In this document: positions 9,847-20,700 of the stretch, in pieces
How the letters are laid out: each line of letters starts with the position of its first letter
How positions within the stretch are numbered: position 1 is the stretch's first letter
Origin: a virus
Strand: one strand, 5' to 3'
IMG/VR virus record: IMGVR_UViG_3300030101_000446
Coordinates: 1-39,651 of that record
DNA: 39,651 bases
Notes under the pieces: model-generated
The model's input: only the letters and a program-made list of their open reading frames with translations
Databases searched by the model: none
Told to the model about the DNA's origin: nothing
Translations under genes and position numbers: made by a program

Positions 9847-12800
9847 ATGGCAATAGATACTAGCACTCCAAACAATAAACAGTATGCCACATTAACAGGT
9901 ACATTTACAGGAACAGTAGATACTATATTCTGGATTAGAATGAATAATGATAATGGTACAACTTTTAAATGGAAAACTAAACAAGGAAGTAGTGCTTGGA
10001 GTTCTGAAACTACAGTAACTGACCACTCTGCACAAACTGCTAAATTGTTAACTTTAGGTATGTCAGTTACATTTACTAGGTCTAGTCTAGGAACTTATTT
10101 AGCTGGAGATAAATGGGAGTTCACTGTGTCTCCAGATTATAGATTAGCACCTAATGATACCACCACTTCTTTTGATAGGTTAATACCTATGGATAAGAGT
10201 GACGACCAGCATTTGATTGCAATAAATTCTAAGTCAGGAGAAACTGCATACGTAGAAAATTATAACACAGACAGCCCTACAATAATACAAACGCAACCTA
10301 TACCTGCAAAACCAACTGGTTATGTTGACTATGTAGTTAATAATAAACTAGCTTATGTAGGAGTAGGAAAAGATAAAAGCTCACAGGTTGTTGGTTTTGT
10401 TAAAAACAATCAATGGGGTGTTTCCGATGCTGAAGAATTTGAAAGAATACAAGAAAAAAGTTATCAAACAGTATCAGTATCTTCTGTAAGTCATAAAGTA
10501 TTTACTGATTCTGTAATGTTGCAAGGTGGTGCTAGTACTATTGACGATGCTCATCTTTCTATTGGTTTTGATTATGAAGAAAATGAATCTGCTTTTTATA
10601 TTTACAATAACAATACTAATAAAGTATATAAAAGAGACCTTCCCGGAACTCCTTTAGCTATACGTATATGCCCTTTTTTACAAACAAGTGGTAAGATAAC
10701 AGGTATAGCTATATTAATGGAGCCTACTAATGGTGGTTATATAAATTTTATGCAGACTTACAACATTAACGATACTGGTACAGTAGCTACATTTGAAAAA
10801 TCATTTAACCTTGAAGCACCAAGTGGAAATACATCTTTAAATAAATTTAGTGATTTCTTAATGATTCCAAGAGTAAACAACATAAATGACAACTCTACAA
10901 TATTTGATTTAATATTATCAGCAGGAGAAACAATAGATGAAAGTAGCCTTATAGATGGTTATTTGTTTAAGGTACAAAATTTTAAATCTTATAATGAGTC
11001 AGAGTTTTCTGGTAGTTCTGGTGGTAATATAGAAGCTGGAGATTATATACCTATGTCTCCTAAAAATAGTTATAGTGGTGAAAATAAAGCCGCTAATATG
11101 TGGATAGAAATAAGTAGTGATGATGGTAGTCAAACAGAAATGGGCTGTAGCAATCATCCTACTATGATGCAGAGAGGTAATTTGATACATTTAGGCTATG
11201 ATTCTAATGGTCAAAATCCATACATAGGTGTAACAGTTAAACTGCAATCTATATTTAATTATGAAGATTCTGAACAAGGTGAATACGGTGGTTATGAGAT
11301 AGCTGTTATTAGACCTTTATGGTGGGATGGTTATAAATACTGGAAACTTAAATGGGTTACTTATGCAGTTCCATTAGATAGTAGTGGTAGAAACCCTTGT
11401 GAAATGATGGCACATATGAAACTAAGTGGTAATACATTAACAAGTATTAGTAGTGCAAACTTACAACAGAATGAAGTACCTGCACCTTCTGATGCACCTT
11501 TGTTTGCTTCTAGTGCTAGTAAAAGTGTTAATGACAGAGCTATGGTTTATTCAGAAACAGATGGACAAAGAATAGGTTTTTATTATATACAAAGAGAAGA
11601 AAACGTAGCAAAGTTAAAAACTATAAATGATATTGAAACTAAAAGTGGTCATTTAAGTATGTTTCCAAACACAGGTGGTAGTACTATATACAATCAATTT
11701 TCTAATTATAGTTCTGGAACAACAGACACAGCTCCTACAAATACTAAGAGTACAAATTTACCTAATACAGAAGATGAAAGACCTTATGTTTTATCAGATA
11801 GGCAAGTGCAAATGACAGGTATGACTACTGCTTCTGTACCAGCTACAAATAATTCTAATCATATAACAAGAAGAGATGATGAGGGTGATGAGTATATAGA
11901 ACAAGAAATTGGCTCAGGTAGTGCAAATTCTAATGAGTTGTCTGGTAATGCACCTTGGTTTAATATAAACACTATTGCTACTAATAGTAGTAAAGATTGG
12001 TTGGGAGATTCTAGTATTAAAAAAGTATTTTACAAATGTTCTTTATTATATGACGGGTTTCAAGAGTCAGCTTTAATAAGTATAATAGGAGCATATGATA
12101 CAGGTTCTGCAATAACTGATGGTTTACAAGTTCCTATAGAAATAGATGAAGAAGCTGTAGTAGGTGAACAGAAAAAAATATCAAGAAGAATTACATCTGT
12201 TATTTTATATAGAGCAGATGATTCATCACAAACATCTTTAGAACCTGAAGGTTTATATAGGTTTGTAGAAGAAGTGTCTATAGATAAATTTTATTTACAA
12301 AGTGGTAAGTATAAATTTACTGTACAAGACGATGGTAGTAGAGGTGCATCTTATGAAGCGTTAAACGGTATACCAGAAACATTAGGTTCTTTAGGTGTAG
12401 ACTATACAGTAAACGCATCTATAAATGGGTATATGTTTATAGGTAATTGTAATCATCCTGAGTTTGCTGATGGAGAAAATGTATTATTTAGAAGTGAGCC
12501 GGGTAAATATTCTATATTTAACTGGTCACAGAATTTTATACAATTAGATTTTATACCTACTGCGTTAGCAAGTTTTGTTGGTAAACTGTATGTATTTGGT
12601 AAGAATCAGATGTGTATTGTCAATCCAGAAACACTTATTATAGAAGAAAACATATCTGGTATAGGTTGCTTAGGACCCAAAGCATTAAAAACTACGTCTA
12701 GTGGTTTGTTTTGGTTAGACTATAATAATTTTTATCAGTCATCACCAAAGATAGATAAGATAGGTACTACTATAAAGAAACAACCACAATGTGGTTGGGA

Positions 12801-13377
12801 TATGATTACTAATGCAGAAAAAGATTTAGCTGTTGTAGGTTACGATGCAACAAGACAATGTGTGTTGTTCTTTTTTCATAAAACAGATAGCAGTGGTACA
12901 GATAAAAGATGTTGGTCTTATTATATACCACAAAAAAGATGGGACCTTTGGGAAACAACTTACAAAATATTTGATACAGTAGACGGTGATGATGGATATC
13001 CTATACTATTAGCAGAAGAAGGTAGAATAATTAAAATGGGTGCTGGTACATCTAGAAAAAACTGGCAATGGAATAGCAAAAAACTTACACTAGGTACTGA
13101 CACTAACTATAAAAAAGTTAGAGTTGTAAAACTAGATGCTAGTAGTAGACCTAGTACAAGTATTAAGTATCAAACAAACGATGAGTCAACGTATCAAAGT
13201 GGTACAGATGTATCTAACAATTATGGCTCTAGTTGGTCAGGTAATGCTATAAAAGTTGCATCAACTTATTCTAAACTAAGATGGGTAAGATTAAAAGCAG
13301 AAGGTACTAATGGTAGTACAACAAATATTAAAGGTCATTCTATAGGAATAGTATATAAACCAAAAAAACCTAAATGA
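9847..13377 (+). CDS. large tail nozzle/hub-like structural protein
   Basis: A 1,176-residue late protein, beta-rich throughout (Ser/Thr/Asn/Gly/Tyr), with no membrane segment. The C-terminal third (about 860-1150) has features of podovirus tail tubular B/stabilisation proteins: LFRSEPGKYSIFNWSQNF, LYVFGKNQMCIVNP, then TTSSGLFWLDYNNFY and a blade-like LAVVGYDATRQCVLFFF. The N-terminus reads like an added domain (residues 5-100). Together with the small upstream gene it probably forms the nozzle or hub of a short tail. The family assignment rests on pattern memory rather than a search. The overlap with the next gene (ATGA) supports the end point. Confidence 0.6.
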   Translation: MAIDTSTPNNKQYATLTGTFTGTVDTIFWIRMNNDNGTTFKWKTKQGSSAWSSETTVTDHSAQTAKLLTLGMSVTFTRSSLGTYLAGDKWEFTVSPDYRLAPNDTTTSFDRLIPMDKSDDQHLIAINSKSGETAYVENYNTDSPTIIQTQPIPAKPTGYVDYVVNNKLAYVGVGKDKSSQVVGFVKNNQWGVSDAEEFERIQEKSYQTVSVSSVSHKVFTDSVMLQGGASTIDDAHLSIGFDYEENESAFYIYNNNTNKVYKRDLPGTPLAIRICPFLQTSGKITGIAILMEPTNGGYINFMQTYNINDTGTVATFEKSFNLEAPSGNTSLNKFSDFLMIPRVNNINDNSTIFDLILSAGETIDESSLIDGYLFKVQNFKSYNESEFSGSSGGNIEAGDYIPMSPKNSYSGENKAANMWIEISSDDGSQTEMGCSNHPTMMQRGNLIHLGYDSNGQNPYIGVTVKLQSIFNYEDSEQGEYGGYEIAVIRPLWWDGYKYWKLKWVTYAVPLDSSGRNPCEMMAHMKLSGNTLTSISSANLQQNEVPAPSDAPLFASSASKSVNDRAMVYSETDGQRIGFYYIQREENVAKLKTINDIETKSGHLSMFPNTGGSTIYNQFSNYSSGTTDTAPTNTKSTNLPNTEDERPYVLSDRQVQMTGMTTASVPATNNSNHITRRDDEGDEYIEQEIGSGSANSNELSGNAPWFNINTIATNSSKDWLGDSSIKKVFYKCSLLYDGFQESALISIIGAYDTGSAITDGLQVPIEIDEEAVVGEQKKISRRITSVILYRADDSSQTSLEPEGLYRFVEEVSIDKFYLQSGKYKFTVQDDGSRGASYEALNGIPETLGSLGVDYTVNASINGYMFIGNCNHPEFADGENVLFRSEPGKYSIFNWSQNFIQLDFIPTALASFVGKLYVFGKNQMCIVNPETLIIEENISGIGCLGPKALKTTSSGLFWLDYNNFYQSSPKIDKIGTTIKKQPQCGWDMITNAEKDLAVVGYDATRQCVLFFFHKTDSSGTDKRCWSYYIPQKRWDLWETTYKIFDTVDGDDGYPILLAEEGRIIKMGAGTSRKNWQWNSKKLTLGTDTNYKKVRVVKLDASSRPSTSIKYQTNDESTYQSGTDVSNNYGSSWSGNAIKVASTYSKLRWVRLKAEGTNGSTTNIKGHSIGIVYKPKKPK

Positions 13378-13661
13378 GAAAAACACAAAATAGAAAAATT
13401 ACCAGAGATACTGGTTCAAGAATTAATTATTTTGGAGATGAGCCAGTAAGCTCACCATCCGACATACAAAAAACAATAGATACTATTGCAGACAAAGTAG
13501 ATTCAGAAACGGGTAGGGTTGAAAAAAGTAATGCAAGTAGTAAAGAAGGAACATTGAGAACAGTTAAAGATAAAAGTAAGTGGTACTTAGAAATAAAAAC
13601 TAGCGATGGCTGGGTTCGTAGTGCAGAGGATACTTTTATAATTAAAAATAAGAACAGTTGA
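13374..13661 (+). CDS. small charged protein, possible tail accessory
   Basis: A 95-residue protein overlapping the hub-like gene by four bases (ATGA). It is charged, with a helical middle (SDIQKTIDTIADKVDSETGR) and a beta-like end (KSKWYLEIKTSDGWVRSAEDTF). A C-terminal W-Y-L-x-x-K-T-x-D-G-W-V pattern occurs in small phage proteins near tail genes, but no function is known to me. It closes the tail segment before a 37-base gap. Confidence 0.6.
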   Translation: MRKTQNRKITRDTGSRINYFGDEPVSSPSDIQKTIDTIADKVDSETGRVEKSNASSKEGTLRTVKDKSKWYLEIKTSDGWVRSAEDTFIIKNKNS

Positions 13662-13686
13662 GAAATAAAACAAGTCTAATTATATT
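13658..13686 (+). promoter_or_regulatory. possible sigma70-type promoter before ejection genes
   Basis: TTGAGA and TATATT are separated by 17 bases in the only gap (37 bases) between late genes here. Each box matches the sigma70 consensus at five of six positions. The start of transcription would fall only about six bases before the ATG at 13699 and would exclude most of the AAGGTG ribosome-binding site, which weakens the call. Confidence 0.25.
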
Positions 13687-13698
13687 TAAGGTGATATT

Positions 13699-14727
13699 AT
13701 GGGATTTTTTAGCAATTTATTTGGTACAAATCAAAAACGTAACGTAGGTACTATAGGACGAGAGTACGATGATGCTTACGCTCCAGCAACAGAGGCGTAT
13801 GACCAGTTGATGGGTAGGGGTCAGGAAATGATGGACCCCAACTCTGCGTTTAACCAGTCTCAAAAAGCTAGAATGATGGCACAGGGACAGGATGCGGCGG
13901 CTATGTCAGCTCGTATGGCACAAAGAACTGCGGCTATGTCAGATGGTGCACCGTCAGGTGTTTTAGCGGCTCAAGCTACGGCAGGTGCTAACAGAGCACA
14001 AGAAAGTTCTATGGATGCTTATAATCAATACCTACAAGGTGCAATGGGTCAGGGTGCTGGTATGCTTAGTGGTGCGGCTAATAACTTAGCAAGTATGAAC
14101 ACTAATAGAATGAATGCTATGAACGCTCAAAGACAAGCAAATGCACAAATTGACAGTCAAGCGGCAGGTGGTATGGCATCACTTATTGGGACTGGTCTTG
14201 GTATTGCAGGTACTGCTATGGGTGGACCTATTGGTGGTATGATAGGCAAAGGACTTGGTAGTTTATTTGGACAAGAAGGTGGTAGCGTTCCAGAAGATTT
14301 AGAGTATATGATGTATGGTGGTTTGGTTAGAGACAAAAAAAATAGCCCTGAAGATAAAACAGAAAAGATAGAGATGAAAAAGGGTGGGTTTGTTAGTCAT
14401 ATGATGTACGATAAAAAAGGTAAAGGTTACAAAGCTGATACTATGGAAGACCATTTACGTATGAAAGAAATGGGTTACACCCATAAGAAAGGTATGATGT
14501 ATGGTGGTAAAGTAAAGGGTTATCAACAAGGTGGCTCTGCACTAAAACCTATACCCGAAGGAAACAAAGGATTGTCTAGACTGCCAGAAGCAGTTCGCAA
14601 TAAAATGGGTTATATGAAAAAAGGTGGTTATGTTTATGGACAGGAAGGTGGTATGCTATCACAAGTTATGGGACCTAGAGGTCCTATGCAGATAGGTACT
14701 CGTATGGGAGGTGTTCAAATTGGCTGA
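13699..14727 (+). CDS. internal virion/ejection protein
   Basis: A 342-residue protein rich in Ala, Met, Gly and Gln. Residues 1-160 are predicted helical with Gln/Ala-rich segments (QDAAAMSARMAQRTAAMSDG). Residues 155-195 are a Gly-rich hydrophobic stretch (GMASLIGTGLGIAGTAMGGP), followed by a basic Gly/Tyr/Lys-rich tail with repeated YGG and KKGG motifs (MMYGGKVKGYQQGG). This resembles small ejection proteins of short-tailed phages, which are packaged in the head and enter the envelope with DNA. It is the first of a run of such genes leading to the giant RNA-polymerase-like protein. Confidence 0.6.
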   Translation: MGFFSNLFGTNQKRNVGTIGREYDDAYAPATEAYDQLMGRGQEMMDPNSAFNQSQKARMMAQGQDAAAMSARMAQRTAAMSDGAPSGVLAAQATAGANRAQESSMDAYNQYLQGAMGQGAGMLSGAANNLASMNTNRMNAMNAQRQANAQIDSQAAGGMASLIGTGLGIAGTAMGGPIGGMIGKGLGSLFGQEGGSVPEDLEYMMYGGLVRDKKNSPEDKTEKIEMKKGGFVSHMMYDKKGKGYKADTMEDHLRMKEMGYTHKKGMMYGGKVKGYQQGGSALKPIPEGNKGLSRLPEAVRNKMGYMKKGGYVYGQEGGMLSQVMGPRGPMQIGTRMGGVQIG

Positions 14728-16378
14728 GTCTGACGCACAGTATAGAAAACGAAGAGAAAGAGAGGATGCTCAAGCTGTAGCATTAGGTAAAAAGATGGCG
14801 GCAGTTGATGAGGCTCAAGCTTTAAGTGGTGGTTTTGGTAGTATGAAAAACATTAGAATGCAACCAATGAGTAACAATATAGAACTAGTACAAGTTGGTA
14901 ATGGTGTTCCTTCTGGTCTTTTAAATCAAGAAAGAACTGGAAAACAAATAGATAGACTTATACACGGTGCTAGAATGATGGGTGACCCAGAGTACGCTAA
15001 GAAATTTATGCCCGGACCTATGCCTCAGCTAAAAAGAGCAGGTGTAGATAAATTTATGCCAGAAGCAGTAGATATGCCTACTGGTGATGAGTTTGCTATG
15101 TCGGATATGAATAGACTGCTTGGTGTTAAGAAAACAATGCTAGGCTCTAAAATGGCTAAGAACATAAAAGAAGACTATGATAAACTTGTTCCAAATGACA
15201 TTAGAAGAGCAGAGAACAGTCCATTGCCCGGTGATGTAGTAGACGCTAAGTTAGAACCCGGAGAATACGTACTTAACAGAAACGCTGTAAAAGCTATTGG
15301 TAAGGAACAACTAGATAAAATAAACAATGTAATAAAACCAAGGTTTTCTGATAAAATTAAAAAGAAAGTTAGAGACTTACCTCGTAGCATAGCTTTAGGA
15401 ACAAGAAGAGAAGATTGGCAAAAGTATATGCAGACTGGTGGTCCTATAGAAAAGATAGACCTTACAGGTATGGAAGACCAGATGGGTTTTGGAGAAAATC
15501 CTTATGCAGATGCAGAAGAGTTAGGTGAACAAACAATACAAAAAGGTGTAGAGTTTGGTAAAAAACTATATGGTGGTGCTAAAGATTTATTAGGCAAGGC
15601 TTATAACAGGTTTGGTGGAGATGCTATAAAGGCTAGTAAAGCTATGGACTTACAAGCTGATTTAAATTCAGAGTGGGCAGGTGGTGTAGACGGAGAAGCC
15701 TTTGAAGGTCAAGAAGAATTTGAAGACTCTAATCTAGAGATGGCTAAAATGATGAGAGATGAAATGGGTCTAGGTAAAGCTGACTATGGTATGGCGGCTG
15801 GTCAATTTGGTCAACAAGTTGTAGATGATTTACAAGCTGGTTTAGGAGCTGGTGTAGCAGGTGCAGGAGCTATAGCAAACAAAGCACAAGAACTATACGG
15901 TAAAGCAAGTGATAAGTATCAAGAGTTTAAACCTAAAGCAAAAGAGTATTTAGAAAGTGAAAAGTTTCAAAAACACGCTAGTAAGGGTTTAGGAATGGCA
16001 GGTGAGTTTTTTAAGGAAATGGCGGCAATGAGAGGCTTTGGTGAAGGTGGAGACTTTGACCAGTTTAAACCTCAAGCTTTAAAAAAAGTTGGGGAAGAAG
16101 AAACAAAACCAGAAGTTAAAGATGAGATTACTCCAGAGCAAAACAAAAAAGGTCAAGAAAACTATGAAGGTGCTATATCTAAAGCAAAAGCAATGCAAGA
16201 AATGGATTTACCTTTACCAGATGTATTAAAGAAAGCAGTAGAAGAACAAGATGATATGATAGGACCTAAGCTACCTCCGGGTGGTATAACAGGTATGGCT
16301 ACTGGTCAACAAGGTGGTTATGTAACTATGCAAGGTTTTATAAAACAATCGTTGGAGAATATGTATGGCAGAAATTAA
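14720..16378 (+). CDS. internal virion protein, probable TTG start
   Basis: The TTG at 14720 is preferred because GGGAGG lies 8 bases before it; a GTG at 14711 in the same frame would sit on that site. The product (about 552 residues, starting MAESDAQYRKRR) is rich in Met, Gly, Lys and Glu. A central stretch near residue 175 (PGDVVDAKLEPGEYVLNRNA) resembles the PGE-x-V-x-x-x-A motif common in phage internal and tail proteins. The C-terminal third alternates Gly/Ala-rich and charged helical segments. It overlaps the previous gene by eight bases and the next by 14. An ejection or internal head role is inferred from context. Confidence 0.55.
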   Translation: MAESDAQYRKRREREDAQAVALGKKMAAVDEAQALSGGFGSMKNIRMQPMSNNIELVQVGNGVPSGLLNQERTGKQIDRLIHGARMMGDPEYAKKFMPGPMPQLKRAGVDKFMPEAVDMPTGDEFAMSDMNRLLGVKKTMLGSKMAKNIKEDYDKLVPNDIRRAENSPLPGDVVDAKLEPGEYVLNRNAVKAIGKEQLDKINNVIKPRFSDKIKKKVRDLPRSIALGTRREDWQKYMQTGGPIEKIDLTGMEDQMGFGENPYADAEELGEQTIQKGVEFGKKLYGGAKDLLGKAYNRFGGDAIKASKAMDLQADLNSEWAGGVDGEAFEGQEEFEDSNLEMAKMMRDEMGLGKADYGMAAGQFGQQVVDDLQAGLGAGVAGAGAIANKAQELYGKASDKYQEFKPKAKEYLESEKFQKHASKGLGMAGEFFKEMAAMRGFGEGGDFDQFKPQALKKVGEEETKPEVKDEITPEQNKKGQENYEGAISKAKAMQEMDLPLPDVLKKAVEEQDDMIGPKLPPGGITGMATGQQGGYVTMQGFIKQSLENMYGRN

Positions 16379-17771
16379 ACCAATGAACTTACCCGGGGTT
16401 AGTTATGACCCTATGAGGGGTATGCCACAGCAAAAAACATTAGCTGAAAATTTAAGAATGGCGGCTGAGCGTAAGTTTATGCGTCAGATGAACGAGTATC
16501 AGTTAAAGAAACAGGCTCGTGAAGATGAAATGTTTGACATTAATAAGAAAGCAGAAAATTTTATATTTTCTAACTACCCTAGCAGTAAAGCAAAAGGTGA
16601 TTTTACAACAGCTTTTGACAATAGAAAGTTTGGACCCGGTAGCAGGGAAAAAGAATTATCAAAATGGAAAGAACAGGTAGGTGGTAACTACGCCGCTTTT
16701 CAACAGTGGTATGATGCAGGTAAAAAAGCAGAAAACGATGCTTTATTTAAGTCTTTTTATAAAAACCCTGCTAAGTACAAAAGTGACAAAGCATATAGAA
16801 CAGCTATATCTGACTGGATGAATGGTATGTCTGATGCTGAGCAACAAGATATACTTAACACAGCACCACCTGAAGTGTTAACAATATTACAACAGAATTG
16901 GGATGCCTATAGTCCTAAGCTAGGAACTAGAGTTGGTAGATTTTTTGATGAAAACCTTACATTTGGTCAAGGACCTGACGATGACAGCATTTTACCAGAA
17001 GCTTTAACTGTTGGAGGTGGTGCAATAGCTACTGCTTTGGCAACTAAAAAAGCTGGACCAATATTAAAAGCCGCTAAGGGTCTTTTTACAAAGTCTAGTA
17101 AAGTTAATAGAACAGGTATGAAGAATTTAAAAGACCTCACTAATTTAGATAGGAATGTTAAAGCTAGTAATATGATTCCACATAAAAATGTAGTAGGACT
17201 AGACAGAGAACTTGCTAAATTAGTTAAAGACGGAGGTATGAACAGGTCTGATGCAAGTGCATTTAAAGGCGTTGTTAATAAAGTAATGAGAAGTGGGAAG
17301 GAACTTACACCAGAAAACATAGGTTTAGAACTAGCAAAAGGTGGCAAGAATAGATACGGTAGTCTAATGAAAACACTTAATTCATATAATAAGTCTATGT
17401 TAGGACCTATTCGTATGAGTGGTCTTATAGGTGGGATGACTGGGTATGGAGTTGGTAACCTAGCCTTTGAACAAGTAGCAAAAGGTCTAGGAGCTAGTGA
17501 TGAAATGGCTTCTACAGTAGGAAACATAGGAGGTATATCTACTAGTAATCCTGCCGGTGCTTATCAAATGCTTAGAGCAGTTGTAAATAAAAAAGGTCCC
17601 GGTTATGTAATGAAAAAGATTTTAGCTACAGGTGGACCACGATTATTAGCTAGTATGAGTGCAAAAGCTGTGCTTGGAGGCACTGGTATTGGTGCTTTAT
17701 TAGCTGGTGGTTTATTAATTAATGATTTATTTACTATAGTAGACATATTAAAAGACGATATAGAAGAGTAG
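16365..17771 (+). CDS. putative internal virion protein
   Basis: A 468-residue protein. The N-terminal third is charged and helical (MRQMNEYQLKKQAREDEMFD). Residues 215-235 and 345-465 contain Gly/Ala-rich hydrophobic segments (GGGAIATALATKKAGPIL, GLIGGMTGYGVGNL, LGGTGIGALLAGGLLIND), suggesting membrane insertion. This pattern of soluble helix followed by glycine-rich hydrophobic helices is typical of proteins ejected to build a channel across the envelope. It ends three bases before the giant gene. No named family is recognised. Confidence 0.55.
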   Translation: MAEIKPMNLPGVSYDPMRGMPQQKTLAENLRMAAERKFMRQMNEYQLKKQAREDEMFDINKKAENFIFSNYPSSKAKGDFTTAFDNRKFGPGSREKELSKWKEQVGGNYAAFQQWYDAGKKAENDALFKSFYKNPAKYKSDKAYRTAISDWMNGMSDAEQQDILNTAPPEVLTILQQNWDAYSPKLGTRVGRFFDENLTFGQGPDDDSILPEALTVGGGAIATALATKKAGPILKAAKGLFTKSSKVNRTGMKNLKDLTNLDRNVKASNMIPHKNVVGLDRELAKLVKDGGMNRSDASAFKGVVNKVMRSGKELTPENIGLELAKGGKNRYGSLMKTLNSYNKSMLGPIRMSGLIGGMTGYGVGNLAFEQVAKGLGASDEMASTVGNIGGISTSNPAGAYQMLRAVVNKKGPGYVMKKILATGGPRLLASMSAKAVLGGTGIGALLAGGLLINDLFTIVDILKDDIEE

Positions 17772-17774
17772 CAT

Positions 17775-20700
17775 ATGGCTGACCCAAAGCAGTTCTCTCC
17801 TAAGTTTGATGAACAGCAAATAAGAGGAGTCATTGACCAGTATGTTAGATTCCCAGATGCTTTTAACGATAAAGATGATGACATACAAGTCTTAGAAGAC
17901 CACGCCTCATACTATAGAATACCATTTGCTCGTAACAAAAACCACCAAGATGCCTTTGTTACACGTATGCTTAAACAAGCTGGTGCTGGTTTTATGGAGG
18001 GTTTTACTACCTTACCACCAGAAAAACTTGGAGTTGGTAGTGAACCAGAAGATACTTGGGAAGGTATATCACGTAACCTAGGTCACCTTTCAGGGTTTGT
18101 AGGTTACTTACCCGGTGGTAAAACATTAAGAAAACTAGGTGTATTAAAAAGTTATTCTAGAATAGCTGAAGGTATACGAGGAAAATCTGTTCCTATGGTA
18201 GCGGCTAATGCTCTACAAAGTAGAGTAGGTAGAGCTATGGAACCTATATTAAAAGACTTACCCGACTGGGCAACTAGTGGTATCGTACCTGACTTAGCAC
18301 AGGGTGCTTTTCATCTCGGTACTGCTAGTGCCGTATCTAGTTGGACGCACGGAGTAGGTGAAATGTTTAAGGCGGCAGGGTTTGGTGCCGTTGCTGGTGG
18401 TGCGTTTAGAGGTATAGGTAATATGCCCGGTTTTGGTAAGCGTATTGATGCTAGTCAAATGAAACCAAACGGTAGACCAGATTTTAGCAAACTAGAACAA
18501 GGGCAAAAGTTTGACTTGGCTATGCGTACTACAGCAGGTATGGCGTTCCAAGGACTACCATCGACTTTGCAGGGTGCTACGACAGAAGAACAGGTATACC
18601 AATATGCTATGGGTGCTTTCTTTGGTTTTGGTGAAATACCTTATCAGACTCGCACAAGTAGACAGTACCTTGCAGAGTCTATAAAAGAAAAATATGGTCC
18701 AGACCCAGAGATGAATCCTAAGTGGGATACACTTACTAAAGAAATGAAGGACATAGTAAGTAGAGATTTTAAAGAAACATTCCAGTACAGTGCTGATGGA
18801 CCTAGTGAATCATCCTATGTTCTGTTTGATATATTAAGTAATAGAGGAATGAATCTAAAACAGATAGAAGACCTAGCCAATGAGTATGGTAGAGCATATA
18901 ACGTAGACCCTGTGACAGGTGAAATAAGTGCAAAGACTTTGTCTCCTAAAGAAGTAAAAGAATACAGAGATGCTTATGTAAAAGACCCAAGGTTTGAAGA
19001 CCCACAAGATTTAGATATGCACATAGCTGAAATACAGGAAGTACCCGGAAGACTAATGGGCAAGAACGGATACACAGACCAAGTGTTTCCAAAGCTAACC
19101 ACAGTAGAAAGAATAGATAGGTCTAATGAAATCTATAAAGAATGGAGAAAACTACAGAATGAAGACACGAAACCAATCCCGGGAGCAGAGCAAAAAATCA
19201 TTAATTATATTGAAAAAACGTATGGGCAATCCCTTACTGAAAATGAGAAAGGATGGTGGAGACGCTGGGCTGAGACAAACAGAAAACAAAAGTGGGTTGA
19301 GCAAATCGAAGTGGTTGATGACAAGGTTAGGGTGTTGGAAGAGAAAACTAATAGCCTTGGTAACACGAAGAACTTATCACAAGAACCACTTATTATCGAA
19401 GATGGATATAGAGCAGAGTACAAACGAGTCAATCGAGGAAGAGAACTACCACCAGAGGACCAGTACTTTCGAGTTCTTGACCATATAGTATACAGAGGGA
19501 AAGAACACGACCTTGCAAGAGCAGAACAAAATATATCACGACAAAAGTTAGTTGAGATACGAAAGAAGTTCAAAGATAAAGAGATGGATTACAACGATTT
19601 AAAAGAAATGGCTGACTTAGAAGCCTCTAGATATATGAAAGGTGTTCGTAAAAAACTTATAGAAACTATGTGGAAGGATGACTATTATTATTACGGTGGC
19701 AAGGGTGACAATAAAAAAATGTATTTTGTTAAAAAACATCCTAGCATAGTAAAGAACAAAAACATACACAAAACTGTTAAACGTCAGTTGTTTACAGAAA
19801 TGCGTAAATCAAAAGTTGATGGTTACAGAGAAGCATACAACGAAGCTAGAGATAAGTGGGTAGAACAACATAAAGATGTAAAGAATGCTAGTGAAGTGTA
19901 TGATAAAATGTACGCATCTAATGTATTGTATGACTTAACTATGAATGGTTTTAGCACGAGAACAAAAGATTTAAAGCAAGGGATAGCTACTGTTCTAGGC
20001 AAAGGTTTTATAAATGACCCTAAAGGGTTTAATAAGAGGCAACAGATATGGTTTAACACGGGTTTATCTGCTAACCCTAAGTATGTTATAGATTACATAA
20101 GAAACAACGGTAAACGAGATATTTCTAGCAAGGACCCTAATTTTAAAGTAGGGTTGTTTAGTGAGGCTGATGGTAAAAATATTAAGCTAACAGATGGTGC
20201 AGAAAGATATGCTGAAATATCCGATGGTGCTATCATAGCTAGAGCAGAGGTAGTTGATGCTTTAAATATGGATAAAGGTTTACCTACTAGTGGTAAGATG
20301 AACAAGTCTTTTATTGTTGCACCAGACAGTAAGGAAGGTGCTTTGTTAGGTAAGTATGCTATACACATAGCGAGTCCAGAGCTACAACAAATGATGGAGT
20401 CTCGTGGTATACATATGCTGATGCCCGACTCTGCTGTAAAACAAGCAGGTAACAGGATAAGTAAACGTGGTGAGTTGTCTTACGAACCTGACTTTGTTAA
20501 TAAAAAATATGATATAACATTTAATGGTGAGTTGTTTGATGTTCCTATAAATAGTTTTAGAACTATTATGTCAGAGATAACTAGTGAAAAGTTTTTAAAG
20601 AGACAGCAAGTACCAAAACAGATGTACTCTGTATTAAGTCAATACGGTCACAAATCTATTGATGCTAAGGTTATGGAAGATATGTATAAAAGTCTCTCTG

